A DNA stretch of 64,000 nucleotides from an uncultured Clostridia bacterium (GTDB lineage: Bacteria > Bacillota > Clostridia > TANB77 > CAG-508), in contig CAKPCK010000005.1 of NCBI GenBank assembly GCA_934141555.1, positions 37,594 to 101,593 on the forward strand. Reading direction: 5' to 3'. Below, piece by piece: positions 15,493-25,031 of this stretch. The notes below the pieces were generated by a model. It was not told where the DNA came from. It saw only the letters and a list, made by a program, of their open reading frames with translations, and did not search any database. Numbering within the stretch: position 1 is the first letter of the stretch; each line of letters begins with the position of its first letter. Made by a program: the position numbers and the translations under genes.

Positions 15493-16665
15493 TTAACTAT
15501 TATGTGCACAAATATGTTTTCTTGTTAATTCCATTAAATTTAATTTTGTAAATCCTTCTACTTGTGTTTTTGCTCTGTCTTGTTTTAATGTTTCTTTTAA
15601 CAATTTTTCTATCTTTTCTTTATGCTCAGAATTTTTCATATCTATATAATCTATTATTATTATTCCACCAATATCTCTCAATCTTAATTGTTTAGCAATT
15701 TCTATTGTTGCTTCATAATTTACTTTATATACTGTTTCTTCTAATGATGTTTTTCCTGTATATTTTCCTGAATTTACATCTATTGCTACTAATGCTTCTG
15801 TTGGGTCAATTGTTATAAATCCACCACAATTTAACCATACTTTGCGTTGTTTTGTTTTTTCAATTTGTCCTTCTAATTCATATTTTTCTAATAAATCTAT
15901 ATTTTCTTCTACCACTAATTTGATATTTGGACTTACTATTTTTTTCAAGTTTTCTATATCTTCTTTGTCATTTGAAATAATAGAATCAATTTTTTCATTT
16001 GGCAAATCTAATATAATTTTTTCTACTATATTAGGACTTCTATATAATAATTTTGGCTTTCCTTCACATTTTTGAAAGTTTTTATATATTTCATTCCAAC
16101 TTTCAGCCAATTGTTTTATATCATTTATTATAAGATTGTCTTCTTTTTTTTCAGCTATTGTTCTTACTATTGCTCCCATTCCTTCGGGAAGATTATCTTT
16201 AACTAATTTTATTAGTCTTTCTTTTTCTTTTGGTTCTGTTATTTTTTGTGATATTGTTACAATTGTTGTTTGTGGCAATAATATTATATATTTTCCTGTT
16301 AATTTTATATGTGTTGATGTTCTTGCACCTTTTTTATCATTACTATCTTTTTGAACTTGTACAAGTAGTTTTTGTTTTGGCTTTATAATCTCTTTTATTT
16401 TTGGCTCAATCTTTTCTTCAATTTTTTCATCAACTTGTGGAACTATATCCCTAACATGTATGAAACTATTTTTCTCTGTCCCTATATCAATAAATGCTGC
16501 TTGCATTCCTGGAATTATGTCTTTTATTATTCCAGTATATATATTTCCTTCATTTCTTTCATGTTTATTTTCTTTATTTTCTTCATATATTTCTATCAGT
16601 TTTCCATTTTCAACAACAGCTATTGTTTTTACTTCTTCTTTTTTACTGATAATTATTTCTATCAT
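15493..16665 (-). CDS. rng: RNase E/G family endoribonuclease lacking the zinc-link region
   Basis: 390 residues. An S1 domain with the RNase G signature (GNIYTGIIKDIIPGMQAAFIDIG, NSFIHVRDI), the 5'-sensor and RNase H-like region, and the DNase-like catalytic part with both metal-binding Asp motifs (ALVAIDVNSGKYTGK and GGIIIIDYIDMK). It ends at LMELTRKHICAHNS. In E. coli RNase E/G this point is followed by the CPxC zinc link and small dimerisation domain, which are absent here. There is no downstream frame continuing it, so the shortening is real. It presumably cleaves single-stranded RNA in rRNA or mRNA processing. Confidence 0.88.
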   Translation of the reverse strand: MIEIIISKKEEVKTIAVVENGKLIEIYEENKENKHERNEGNIYTGIIKDIIPGMQAAFIDIGTEKNSFIHVRDIVPQVDEKIEEKIEPKIKEIIKPKQKLLVQVQKDSNDKKGARTSTHIKLTGKYIILLPQTTIVTISQKITEPKEKERLIKLVKDNLPEGMGAIVRTIAEKKEDNLIINDIKQLAESWNEIYKNFQKCEGKPKLLYRSPNIVEKIILDLPNEKIDSIISNDKEDIENLKKIVSPNIKLVVEENIDLLEKYELEGQIEKTKQRKVWLNCGGFITIDPTEALVAIDVNSGKYTGKTSLEETVYKVNYEATIEIAKQLRLRDIGGIIIIDYIDMKNSEHKEKIEKLLKETLKQDRAKTQVEGFTKLNLMELTRKHICAHNS

Positions 16666-16692
16666 TTTGTTTTCTCCTCATCATCACCGTAA

Positions 16693-17250
16693 TTAATTAT
16701 ATTTATTCATTGCTGAATCAACACCATTTTTTAATATTTCTACTATTGCATTTTGTGCTTTCTCTGTTCCTTCATCTAGCTTTTTTTGTTCTTCTTCTGG
16801 TATTGCTCCTATTACATAATTTATTTCATCACCTTTATGTATTGGTCTACCTATTCCTACTCTTATTCTTGGAAATTCTTCTGTTCCAATCATTTGAATA
16901 ATACTTTTCATTCCATTATGTCCGCCAGCACTTCCTTTTTTTCTTATTTTTATTTTACCTGGCTCTATATCCATATCGTCATATATTACTAATATTTTTT
17001 CTTTTTCTATTTTATAAAAATCTACTACTTCTTTAACGCTATTTCCACTTAAATTCATATATGTTTGTGGCTTTAATAACAAAACTTTTTCATTTTCTAT
17101 TATTCCACTTCCATATAATGCTTGAAATTTTTTTTGTTTTACATCAATATTATATTGTTGTGAAATTTTATTTACTGTATTAAATCCCATATTATGTCTT
17201 GTTTTACTATATTCTTCTTCTGGATTTCCTAATCCTACAATTAAATACAT
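16693..17250 (-). CDS. pth: Peptidyl-tRNA hydrolase
   Basis: Releases tRNA from peptidyl-tRNAs that drop off the ribosome. 185 residues with the N-terminal IVGLGNPEEEYSKTRHNMGFNT (catalytic His in RHNMGF), LLKPQTYMNLSG, VIYDDMDIEPGKIKIRKKGS with the conserved Asp, and GGHNGMKSI. All expected motifs are present. It starts the group pth-rng-rimO. Confidence 0.96.
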   Translation of the reverse strand: MYLIVGLGNPEEEYSKTRHNMGFNTVNKISQQYNIDVKQKKFQALYGSGIIENEKVLLLKPQTYMNLSGNSVKEVVDFYKIEKEKILVIYDDMDIEPGKIKIRKKGSAGGHNGMKSIIQMIGTEEFPRIRVGIGRPIHKGDEINYVIGAIPEEEQKKLDEGTEKAQNAIVEILKNGVDSAMNKYN

Positions 17251-17317
17251 ATTTTCCTCTTTTCCTTACGTAGTCTATTTTACTATTTTTTTGCATTTTT
17301 TTCAAGTATTTCAGCAC

Positions 17318-17343
17318 AAAAAGGTGACATCTGCCACCTTTTT
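17318..17343 (-). terminator. Terminator of polA
   Basis: A 9-bp stem (AAAAAGGTG/CACCTTTTT, 8-nt loop) directly after the polA stop, with A/T flanks on both sides. Confidence 0.8.
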
Positions 17344-17344
17344 A

Positions 17345-20035
17345 TTATTTACAGTCATACCAATTTGTAGCTTCTGAAACTTCTGCAATAAGTGGAACTC
17401 TTAATTTTATTGCATTTTCCATTTTTTCTTTTAAAATGTCTTTTACTTCATCTACTTCTTCTAATGCTGTTTCTATCATCATTTCATCATGTACTTGAAG
17501 TACTATTTTTGATTTCATATTTCTTGATTTTAGTTCTTTCATAACATTAATCATTGCTATTTTCATTATATCTGCTGCAGTTCCTTGAATCGGTGTATTC
17601 ATTGCTACTCTTTGTCCAAATTGTCTTACCATATAATTGTTTGATTTTAGTTCTGGTATATATCTTCTTCTTTTAAATTCTGTTTCAACATATCCTTTTT
17701 CTTTTGCACTTTCTACAATATCTTCCATAAATTTCTTTATTCCTGAATACATTTCCAAATATTGGTCTATATATTGTTTTGCTTTTTTTCTTGATATATG
17801 TAACTGCTCTCCTAATCCAAAATCACTTATTCCATAAACAATTCCAAAATTTACTGCTTTTGCATTACTTCTTTGTTCTTTTGTTACTTTATCTATTGGA
17901 GTATTAAATACTTTTGATGCTGCTTGCCTATGTATATCTTCTCCATTTATAAATGCTTGTACCATATGTTCATCATTTGAAATATGTGCTAATACTCTTA
18001 ATTCAATTTGTGAATAATCTGCATCTATATAAATATAATTTTCTGCTGGTTTGAATACTTTCCTTAATTGTTTTCCTAATTCAAATCTTGTTGGAATGTT
18101 TTGAAGATTTGGTTCTGTTGAACTTATTCTTCCTGTTGCTGTTATTGTTTGATGGAAAAATGAATGTATTCTTTTTGTTTTTGGATTTATATATGGTTTC
18201 ATTCCTTCTACATATGTTGAATTTAGTTTCATTAATTGCCTATATTCTAATATTTTTTCTATTACAGGGTGTTCTTCTACTAATTTTTCTAGTACATCTA
18301 CATCTGTTGAATATCCACTCTTTGTCTTTTTTACTACTGGTAATTTTAATTTTTCAAATAATATTTCTCCAAGTTGTTTTGTTGAATTTATATTAAACTC
18401 TTCACCACATAATTCATATATTTCTTTTGTTAATATTTCTAATCTTTCCTTTAATTGGTCACCATATTTGTTTAATTCGTCTACATCTAAATACATACCA
18501 TTCCATTGCATTTCAGCTAATACTTCTACTGTTGGCATATCTATATTTTTAAATAATTCTAAACAATCTGTTTCTTTTAGTTTATTTATTGTAACTTCTG
18601 ATAATTCAAATATTTCTTTTGCATATATTCCAGCTTTTATTTTTGAAGTATTATCTGTGTTTTCATCACTCATATTTTCAAATAATGATGTTTGTTTATT
18701 GCTTTCTTGTATTCCTTGTGTTTCTAATAATTCATCATTATTGATTTCTAAGTAATCTCTAACAATTATATCTATTTCATACTTGCTTGTTGGATCTAAT
18801 ATATATGCTGCAATTTTTGCATCATATACTATATTTTTCATTGTTATTCCAATTTGTTTTAATAAAATATAGTCTTGTGCTAAATTATATCCATATTTTT
18901 CTATTTTTTCATCTTCAAAAACTTTTTTTAACTTTTCTTCAAAATCTTGTGCTTTTGACATATAATATATATTTTTTTCATTATATATTGCAATTCCTAT
19001 TATATCTTTTTTTATAATATCTTCTTCATTTGAATTGTCTTGCAAATCCAAATAATAATATAATTTTCCATCCAAATTTGGTATTTCTGTTATATCTTTA
19101 ACTTCTATTTTTACATTTTCTTTTTCTGGTTGTTCAACTATTCCAGCAGTTCTTAGTCCAAATCTGTCAATATATCTTTGAAAACGTAGTTCTTCAAAAA
19201 TTTCTAATACTTTTGCTTTATCCCATTCTTCTACTTTTAAATTTTCTAATGTATCTTCTAATGGTACATTTGTATCTATTTCTCCAAGTGTTCTTGAAAG
19301 TTCTGCCATATCTTTATTTGCAACAATATTTTCTTTTTGTTTTCCTTTTAAATCATCTTCACCTTTTTCTATTTTTTCATATAATTCTTTTACAGAATGA
19401 TATTTTTGAATTAATGCTACTGCTGTTTTTGGTCCTATTCCTGGAACTCCTGGAATATTGTCAGACGTATCTCCTTGCAATGCTTTTACTTCTATTAATT
19501 GCACAGGTTCTAATCCATATTCTTCGAGAACTTTTGCTCTATTATAATTTTCTGTTTCTGTTTTTCCTGCTTTTGTTCTTGGAATTCTTATTGTTATATT
19601 ATCACTTGCTAATTGAAATGTATCTCTATCTCCTGAAAGTATTGTAACTTCTAGTCCTTGCTTTTCTCCATATTTTGCAAGTGTACCTAAAATATCATCA
19701 CCTTCATATCCTTCTTTTTCAATAATATCTATATTCATTGCTCTTAAAACATCTTTTATTACTGGCATTTGTTCTGCTAGTTCATCTGGCATTCCATGTC
19801 TATTTGCTTTATATCCTTCAAATAGTTCTTTTCTTTTTAATTTTCCTTTTAAGTCAAATGCAACAGCTATATATTCTGGTTTTATATCATCTATTATATT
19901 AAACAATATTGCTAAAAATCCATATACTGCATTTGTGTATTTTCCGTCTTTGGTTGTTAGCATTTTACTTCCCATTATTCCATAAAATGCTCTATTCATT
20001 ATGCTATTTCCGTCTATTAATACTAATTTATCCAT
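17345..20035 (-). CDS. polA: DNA polymerase I
   Basis: 896 residues in three parts: an N-terminal 5'-nuclease (LVLIDGNSIMNRAFYG, EGYEGDDILGTLAKYGE, LQGDTSDNIPGVPGIGPKTA), a central 3'-5' exonuclease-like domain, and a C-terminal family A polymerase (SSTEPNLQNIPTR, DADYSQIELRVLAHIS, RRRYIPEL, VLQVHDEM). The proofreading motif DxE is replaced at LYYYLDLQDNSNEED, so the exonuclease is probably dead, as in Bacillus. Start 20035 is preferred because AGAGAGG is 8 nt away; an ATG six bases upstream is the alternative. It is monocistronic. Confidence 0.95.
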   Translation of the reverse strand: MDKLVLIDGNSIMNRAFYGIMGSKMLTTKDGKYTNAVYGFLAILFNIIDDIKPEYIAVAFDLKGKLKRKELFEGYKANRHGMPDELAEQMPVIKDVLRAMNIDIIEKEGYEGDDILGTLAKYGEKQGLEVTILSGDRDTFQLASDNITIRIPRTKAGKTETENYNRAKVLEEYGLEPVQLIEVKALQGDTSDNIPGVPGIGPKTAVALIQKYHSVKELYEKIEKGEDDLKGKQKENIVANKDMAELSRTLGEIDTNVPLEDTLENLKVEEWDKAKVLEIFEELRFQRYIDRFGLRTAGIVEQPEKENVKIEVKDITEIPNLDGKLYYYLDLQDNSNEEDIIKKDIIGIAIYNEKNIYYMSKAQDFEEKLKKVFEDEKIEKYGYNLAQDYILLKQIGITMKNIVYDAKIAAYILDPTSKYEIDIIVRDYLEINNDELLETQGIQESNKQTSLFENMSDENTDNTSKIKAGIYAKEIFELSEVTINKLKETDCLELFKNIDMPTVEVLAEMQWNGMYLDVDELNKYGDQLKERLEILTKEIYELCGEEFNINSTKQLGEILFEKLKLPVVKKTKSGYSTDVDVLEKLVEEHPVIEKILEYRQLMKLNSTYVEGMKPYINPKTKRIHSFFHQTITATGRISSTEPNLQNIPTRFELGKQLRKVFKPAENYIYIDADYSQIELRVLAHISNDEHMVQAFINGEDIHRQAASKVFNTPIDKVTKEQRSNAKAVNFGIVYGISDFGLGEQLHISRKKAKQYIDQYLEMYSGIKKFMEDIVESAKEKGYVETEFKRRRYIPELKSNNYMVRQFGQRVAMNTPIQGTAADIMKIAMINVMKELKSRNMKSKIVLQVHDEMMIETALEEVDEVKDILKEKMENAIKLRVPLIAEVSEATNWYDCK

Positions 20036-20105
20036 CGGCATTTCCTCTCTTCTGTTTGATGTTTTTCTTGAACAACTATATCATATTAAATATTATTTAT
20101 CAACA

Positions 20106-20143
20106 AAAAAGAAACATGAAATTTAATTTTCATGCTTCTTTTT
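20106..20143 (-). terminator. Terminator of the rplU-rpmA operon
   Basis: A 16-position stem (20106-20121 with 20128-20143, one mismatch) with a TTTTTTG tail on the minus strand, just after the rpmA stop. Confidence 0.75.
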
Positions 20144-20150
20144 GTAAAAA

Positions 20151-20426
20151 TTATTCATTTACTGTTGTTTCTTCAACAGGGTAAACACTAACTTGTTTTT
20201 TGTCTTTACCTTTTCTTTCAAATTTTACTGTTCCATCAACTAATGCAAATAGTGTATCATCACTACCTTTTCCAACATTAACTCCTGGATGTACTTTTGT
20301 TCCTCTTTGTCTTATTAGGATATTTCCTGCTAAAACAAATTGACCATCAGCTCTCTTGACACCAAGTCTCTTAGATTCACTATCTCTACCGTTCTTGATA
20401 CTACCTTGACCTTTTTTATGTGCCAT
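20151..20426 (-). CDS. rpmA: 50S ribosomal protein bL27
   Basis: 91 residues starting [20 protein letters not shown], with [19 protein letters not shown] and [15 protein letters not shown]. The start at 20426 follows AAAGGAG with good spacing; the in-frame GTG nine bases earlier is unlikely. Many Firmicutes make L27 with a cleaved N-terminal extension removed by protease Prp. This protein has no extension, and no prp gene lies between rplU and rpmA. A C-terminal ETTVNE extension is present. Confidence 0.96.
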   Translation of the reverse strand: MAHKKGQGSIKNGRDSESKRLGVKRADGQFVLAGNILIRQRGTKVHPGVNVGKGSDDTLFALVDGTVKFERKGKDKKQVSVYPVEETTVNE

Positions 20427-20529
20427 GATTTTCACTCCTTTCAGCTTTTAATCTAATCTGATTTCTCTTCCAGATTGCCTTATATGAATTTCTTCATTAT
20501 ATTACTATTATTAAAATCACTATTTATAA

Positions 20530-20892
20530 CTAAGCTTCAACTTTTTCTGTTTTTTCAGCTTTTGCTGCTGTTTTCTTTGCAGCTGTTTTTATTCCTGTAA
20601 TTTCAACTTTAGTGTATGGTTGTCTATGTCCTTGTTTTGTTCTTTCATTTTTCTTAGCTTTCATTTTGAAAACTATGATTTTTTTAGCTTTTCCGTGTGC
20701 TACAACTTTTCCTTCAACCTTTACACCTTTAACATAAGGATTTCCAACTTGTACTTTTCCGTCATCAGATACTAATATTACTTTATCAAAAGTAACTTTT
20801 TTTCCTTCTGCTGTATCTAATTTTTCGAAGAATACTACATCTCCTTCTGCTACTTTGTATTGTTTTCCACAACTTTCAATTACTGCGTACAT
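20530..20892 (-). CDS. rplU: 50S ribosomal protein bL21
   Basis: 120 residues: [20 protein letters not shown] at the start, [20 protein letters not shown] and the late [20 protein letters not shown] segment ([16 protein letters not shown]) are all L21. A Lys/Ala/Glu-rich tail of about 16 residues ([19 protein letters not shown]) extends beyond the usual 103 residues. GGGAGGTG lies before the ATG. It forms an operon with rpmA and has its own strong promoter and a structured leader. Confidence 0.96.
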   Translation of the reverse strand: MYAVIESCGKQYKVAEGDVVFFEKLDTAEGKKVTFDKVILVSDDGKVQVGNPYVKGVKVEGKVVAHGKAKKIIVFKMKAKKNERTKQGHRQPYTKVEITGIKTAAKKTAAKAEKTEKVEA

Positions 20893-20899
20893 TTAAAAT

Positions 20900-21024
20900 G
20901 CACCTCCCTTATTTGTATACTCGCTAATCCTTAAAAAAGGTAGTTATTTATTTCATAACATTTGCTTACCTTGACTAAGCGGATTACAGTTAAATATTTT
21001 AACATATACATCCAGTTTTGTCAA
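20900..21024 (-). promoter_or_regulatory. Promoter and leader of rplU-rpmA
   Basis: The -35 TTGACA (21024-21019), 17-nt spacer and -10 TAAAAT (21001-20996) are near consensus. The roughly 100-nt leader includes a hairpin GCTTA/TAAGC at about 20965-20981. It is the place where an L21 autoregulatory leader is found in Firmicutes; I cannot confirm the fold by eye. Confidence 0.6.
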
Positions 21025-21041
21025 TTGTTTTCAACATTTTT

Positions 21042-22067
21042 TTATTTTTCTTCTTGATTTTCTATTTTCTCACTATTCATATGACTAATTATTGTAATAA
21101 TTCCACTTACTAATACAAGTAAATAGAAGTTAATCCCTCTATTTAATAATACTGCACTACTCATTATATTTTCTGAATAAATATTTCTAAATATTTCTGT
21201 AAATGCTCCTTCTGTTACTCCAACTGCCCCAGGTGATGGTATACCAGATACTGTTGCATATAATACTGCTTGTAATGATGTTAATCTTAAAATATTATAT
21301 TGTGAAAATCCTAGTGCTCTGTATGTCCAATATGTTACACTATAATATGTTAAAAATTGTATTAATGTTGTTCCTAAAATTTTTAACATTAATAATCTAT
21401 TATGCTTTACATATTTGGCCCCTTCTTGATATTTAGTAAGTTCCGCTTCAAATTTTTCTTTTTTACTTTCTATATTTTTTACTCTAAATAATTTTAAAAC
21501 TTTTATAGCAAAATCAATTAACCATTTTGATAATCTTTTTGAAAACACTCCTATTAATAATAAAATTAATGCACTTGAATTTAATGCAATTCCAACTATA
21601 AAAAATATTATTAATAATTTATTCATATATTGATGATTAAAAATTAAACTTACTAGTGCAATGCCTATAGTGCAAATCTGCATACTAGTTAAATTTAATA
21701 ATAATGCAAGTGTTGAATTTGACACTGCTATTCCATCTTTATACATATAATATATTTGCATTGGTTGCCCACCACTTGCAGCTGGTGTTACTGCACTAAA
21801 GAAAAATCCTATTAATGCATATTTTATATCTTGTATAAATGTTGTTTTTTCTTTTAAATTTTTTAATGTTCTTCTTATATTCATAGCTTCTAATATAATA
21901 TAAATAAACATACATAATATACCAACTAAAACAAATTCAACTTTTGCTGAAGATATTATCTTCAGTATTTCCATTGGATTTTGATCTTTTAATAATATAT
22001 AAAATGTTAAGGCTATTAGAATTATAAATATTAATGCATTTCTAAATATTTTACTTTTTTTCTTCAT
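21042..22067 (-). CDS. Flippase-like membrane protein (LPG synthase TM / UPF0104 family)
   Basis: 341 residues and about eight transmembrane helices. Family marks are FFFSAVTPAASGGQPMQIYYMYKDG, SGIPSPGAVGVTEGAF and the terminal long helix. This is the transmembrane module of MprF-like lysyl-phosphatidylglycerol synthases without the aminoacyltransferase domain; free-standing copies are thought to move lipids or lipid-linked sugars. No glycosyltransferase is adjacent, so the substrate is open. A promoter TTGATT, 17 nt, TAATAT lies just upstream (about 22088-22118). Confidence 0.85.
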   Translation of the reverse strand: MKKKSKIFRNALIFIILIALTFYILLKDQNPMEILKIISSAKVEFVLVGILCMFIYIILEAMNIRRTLKNLKEKTTFIQDIKYALIGFFFSAVTPAASGGQPMQIYYMYKDGIAVSNSTLALLLNLTSMQICTIGIALVSLIFNHQYMNKLLIIFFIVGIALNSSALILLLIGVFSKRLSKWLIDFAIKVLKLFRVKNIESKKEKFEAELTKYQEGAKYVKHNRLLMLKILGTTLIQFLTYYSVTYWTYRALGFSQYNILRLTSLQAVLYATVSGIPSPGAVGVTEGAFTEIFRNIYSENIMSSAVLLNRGINFYLLVLVSGIITIISHMNSEKIENQEEK

Positions 22068-22216
22068 TTTTTCTTCTTCCTTCTTTTATAGATATTATCA
22101 TAAATGCATTTTTTAATCAATATTTATGTTCTTTTTTAATAAAATGTTAATTATTATTTGCATTTATTTTGTTTCTCCTTTTCATTTATATTATAATATT
22201 AACAAAATCATATTTA

Positions 22217-22239
22217 AAGGGACTTTTATAAAGTCCCTT
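22217..22239 (-). terminator. Terminator of the pilin-like gene
   Basis: A 10-bp perfect stem (AAGGGACTTT/AAAGTCCCTT, 3-nt loop) 13 nt past the stop codon, with an A/T-rich tail. Confidence 0.7.
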
Positions 22240-22252
22240 CTTTTTATCATTT

Positions 22253-23986
22253 TTATTCAAACGTTGGATATCCATCACTTCCAATTATCCATCTTTTTAA
22301 TTCACTATTTTCTCCAATATTGTTGTTCAATAAATTTACAAATTCTTCGTTATTCCTCGTACTTTCCTCATCTAATTCTGTTATTCCTTCAGATATAGCT
22401 CCAACAGATTCAGATTTATTTTTATCATAATATATGTTTGATATATTTGTTACAGTTGCTGTAGAATTACTTTTTGAAATTCTTCCAATTATAGCTTTAG
22501 GACTTTCTCCTGCATTATAACAATTTTGTATATTTAATGTTATTGATGCACATGTTGTTCCTTGTTCTCCTAAAATACCACTGTTTTCACATTTTCCCAA
22601 ATTATAACAATTCTGTATATCAAGTTTTAACGTACTATCCCAAGCAGCACCAGAAAAAATTCCAGCAATCCCATTAGTACATTCACCTAAATTGTAACAA
22701 TTTATAATTTTATTATTAACTTCTTCTCTTATCCAACCCACTATACCATTTTTGCATTTTATTTTATTAGCACAGTTATTTATAGTTGCTTTTTGCATTA
22801 CACCAACAATCCCTGCATAATTGTTATCGTATATATTATTATTATAATATTCTATTTCTCCATTATTGATACATTTTTCAATTATTGCTTCATTTTTTGC
22901 ACAACCAGCAATACCTCCTGCACCTCCATACTGCCATCCTCTTCCTGTTATGCTAATTTCACCATAATTATTACAATTAGATATTATAGAATCTGCAATC
23001 GTTACTATTCCTCCTACCATATTATATCCCGTTATTTTAGCATAATTATTGCAATTCTCTATTTTGGAATTAATCTTATAATCTCCACCTACAATTCCCG
23101 CAGTATGCCATTTTCCTGTTATACTTCCTGTTATATTCAAATTTCTAATTTCTGCATTAGATATAGTTATAAATAATCCTATATTCTTTTGATTTTTTTC
23201 ATTTTGATATAAATTCTTTATATAATTATTTCTACCATCAAACTTTCCTTGAAATGATCTCTTACCTATTCCAGGAAATCCACTACATTCTTCTCCTTGT
23301 TTTGTTAACTCTGTTTTTATATCTTCAACTATTCCATCTGTATTTATATCACCATATATTGTTGTTGTTGGATCTGTATATGATGTATCTGATTTAAAAT
23401 TTAATGTCCTTGTTAATACAATATACTTATTTTCAAACCAATTACGATTTAAATTTAAACTACTATTTCCATCTCCTGTCATTATAGAAAATGCAACTAA
23501 ATCTTCTATACAGTTTATTTCATATGGATGTTCTTCACTTCCATCTAATATATTTCCTTCTATGTCTTTTGTTATGTCTCCTGCATATTCATCATTCTCT
23601 ACTATCTCAAGTTCAACTGTTCCATCTTCCTTGTTTACTATATAATATCTTTCACTTTCTAAAAATTTAACTTCAAATTCATCACCTGCATCAAGAACTT
23701 CATTTTTATCTACTCCTACTACATTTTCTAAGGCTGCTTTAAAGTTTTCCTCTGTTATTTCGATTCCATATTGAAATCTTTCAATATTTTGTGCTTGGAA
23801 TGCTAATTTTATTTGCTCTTTTTCTTTTCCTATTTCTGAGCTCTCTCTTGTTTTTTTGGCTTGATTTATTATTCCACCTTCACTTATTAATGTAGTAATT
23901 GTTATTCCTGCTAATATCAACATTACTATTATTGTTACTGCCAATGCTATTAATGTTATTCCTTTTTCTTCTTTTGATTTCTTCAT
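22253..23986 (-). CDS. Prepilin-like N-terminus fused to GLUG-type repeat surface domain
   Basis: 577 residues. The N-terminus KKSKEEKGITLIALAVTII has the class III/IV prepilin cleavage Gly followed by a hydrophobic helix, but position +5 is Ala rather than Glu. A coiled segment follows, then repeats of the GLUG kind (IENCNNYAKITGYNMVGGIV, ISNCNNYGEISITG, IEKCINNGEIEYYNNN, IQNCYNLGKCENSGILG), which form a beta-helix-like stack in surface proteins. It is probably an exported cell-surface adhesin-like protein. No pilus assembly ATPase is nearby. AGGAG lies before the start at 23986. Confidence 0.75.
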   Translation of the reverse strand: MKKSKEEKGITLIALAVTIIVMLILAGITITTLISEGGIINQAKKTRESSEIGKEKEQIKLAFQAQNIERFQYGIEITEENFKAALENVVGVDKNEVLDAGDEFEVKFLESERYYIVNKEDGTVELEIVENDEYAGDITKDIEGNILDGSEEHPYEINCIEDLVAFSIMTGDGNSSLNLNRNWFENKYIVLTRTLNFKSDTSYTDPTTTIYGDINTDGIVEDIKTELTKQGEECSGFPGIGKRSFQGKFDGRNNYIKNLYQNEKNQKNIGLFITISNAEIRNLNITGSITGKWHTAGIVGGDYKINSKIENCNNYAKITGYNMVGGIVTIADSIISNCNNYGEISITGRGWQYGGAGGIAGCAKNEAIIEKCINNGEIEYYNNNIYDNNYAGIVGVMQKATINNCANKIKCKNGIVGWIREEVNNKIINCYNLGECTNGIAGIFSGAAWDSTLKLDIQNCYNLGKCENSGILGEQGTTCASITLNIQNCYNAGESPKAIIGRISKSNSTATVTNISNIYYDKNKSESVGAISEGITELDEESTRNNEEFVNLLNNNIGENSELKRWIIGSDGYPTFE

Positions 23987-24219
23987 TTGTATTCCTCTCC
24001 TTCTATTTATAATATATCATTATTATCCAATATCTATTTTTTCTTATATTGCAACACTTATGCATTAATTATAAAACATTTTATTTTAAAACACAATAGA
24101 ACAAATTTCATTATTTTTTATTTAGTGAAAAAGTCTGAATCTTTTTTAAATTAAAGACTTTTTTAGTTATTTAATATTTAAGTGATATACTTAAGAATTA
24201 GAAAATCACTTTATCATAA

Positions 24220-24262
24220 ATAATATAATGGGAGTATAAAAACTATACTCCCATTATATTAT
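24220..24262 (-). terminator. 19-bp hairpin overlapping the fabI stop codon
   Basis: Arms 24220-24238 and 24244-24262 pair perfectly around an AAAAC loop, and the fabI TAG occupies 24245-24243 at the loop edge. No clean T run follows, so it may protect the mRNA 3' end rather than act as a plain terminator. Confidence 0.55.
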
Positions 24263-25016
24263 ATCCATTATCTGCATAAATAACTTGACCTGTAACCGCT
24301 TCTGACATAGAACTTAATAAAAATGTTGCTATATTCCCAACTTGTACAGTTGTAACATTTCTATGTAAAGGAGCTTTTTGTTCTACTACATTTAATATTG
24401 AACTAAAATCTTTTATTCCCTTTGCTGATAATGTTTTTATTGGTCCTGCAGAAACTGCATTAACTCTTATATTTTCTTTTCCTAAGTTTTCTGCTAAATA
24501 TCTAACACTAGATTCTAATGCTGCTTTAGCAATTCCCATTACATTATATCCTTCTAATACCTTTGTTGATCCATGATATGTTAATGTAACTAAACTTGCA
24601 TTTTCATTTAGCATATCTAATTCTTTTGCCATTCTTGCAATTAATACAAATGAATATGCACTAACATCACAAGCATGTGCAAATCCTTCTTTACTTGTAT
24701 ATATAAAATCATTGTGTAAATCTTCTGTATTTGCATGTGCTATTGCATGTACTATTCCATCTATTTTTCCATTTTCTTCTTTTATTTTTGTAAATGTCTC
24801 TCTTACTTTTTCATCTTCTGAAGCACCATTTAATACATATGCTTTACTTCCTTTAAATTCTGATACAAGTTCTTCTATTTTTTCTTTATTTTCTTCTCCC
24901 ATATATGTAAATAATAATTGTGCTCCATTTTCATAAGCTGATTTTGCAATTCCAAATGCTATACTCCATTTGTTTCTTATTCCCATTATTAATATTTTTT
25001 TACCTTCTAATAACAT
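24243..25016 (-). CDS. fabI: Enoyl-[acyl-carrier-protein] reductase FabI
   Basis: The NADH-dependent last step of each fatty-acid elongation round. 257 residues of the divergent SDR type: KILIMGIRNKWSIAFGIAKS (the FabI nucleotide loop), AIAHANTEDLHNDF, and the catalytic Tyr-x6-Lys in YNVMGIAKAALESSVRYLAE, then NAVSAGPIKTLSAKGI. Many Clostridia use the flavoprotein FabK instead, so FabI is worth noting. It is the last gene of the fatty-acid operon. Confidence 0.94.
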   Translation of the reverse strand: MLLEGKKILIMGIRNKWSIAFGIAKSAYENGAQLLFTYMGEENKEKIEELVSEFKGSKAYVLNGASEDEKVRETFTKIKEENGKIDGIVHAIAHANTEDLHNDFIYTSKEGFAHACDVSAYSFVLIARMAKELDMLNENASLVTLTYHGSTKVLEGYNVMGIAKAALESSVRYLAENLGKENIRVNAVSAGPIKTLSAKGIKDFSSILNVVEQKAPLHRNVTTVQVGNIATFLLSSMSEAVTGQVIYADNGYNIMGV

Positions 25017-25031
25017 TTCTTTTCCTCCTTT

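Noticed and set aside
16693..17000. Plus-strand frames opposite pth and polA
   Set aside because: Antisense shadows of confidently identified enzymes.
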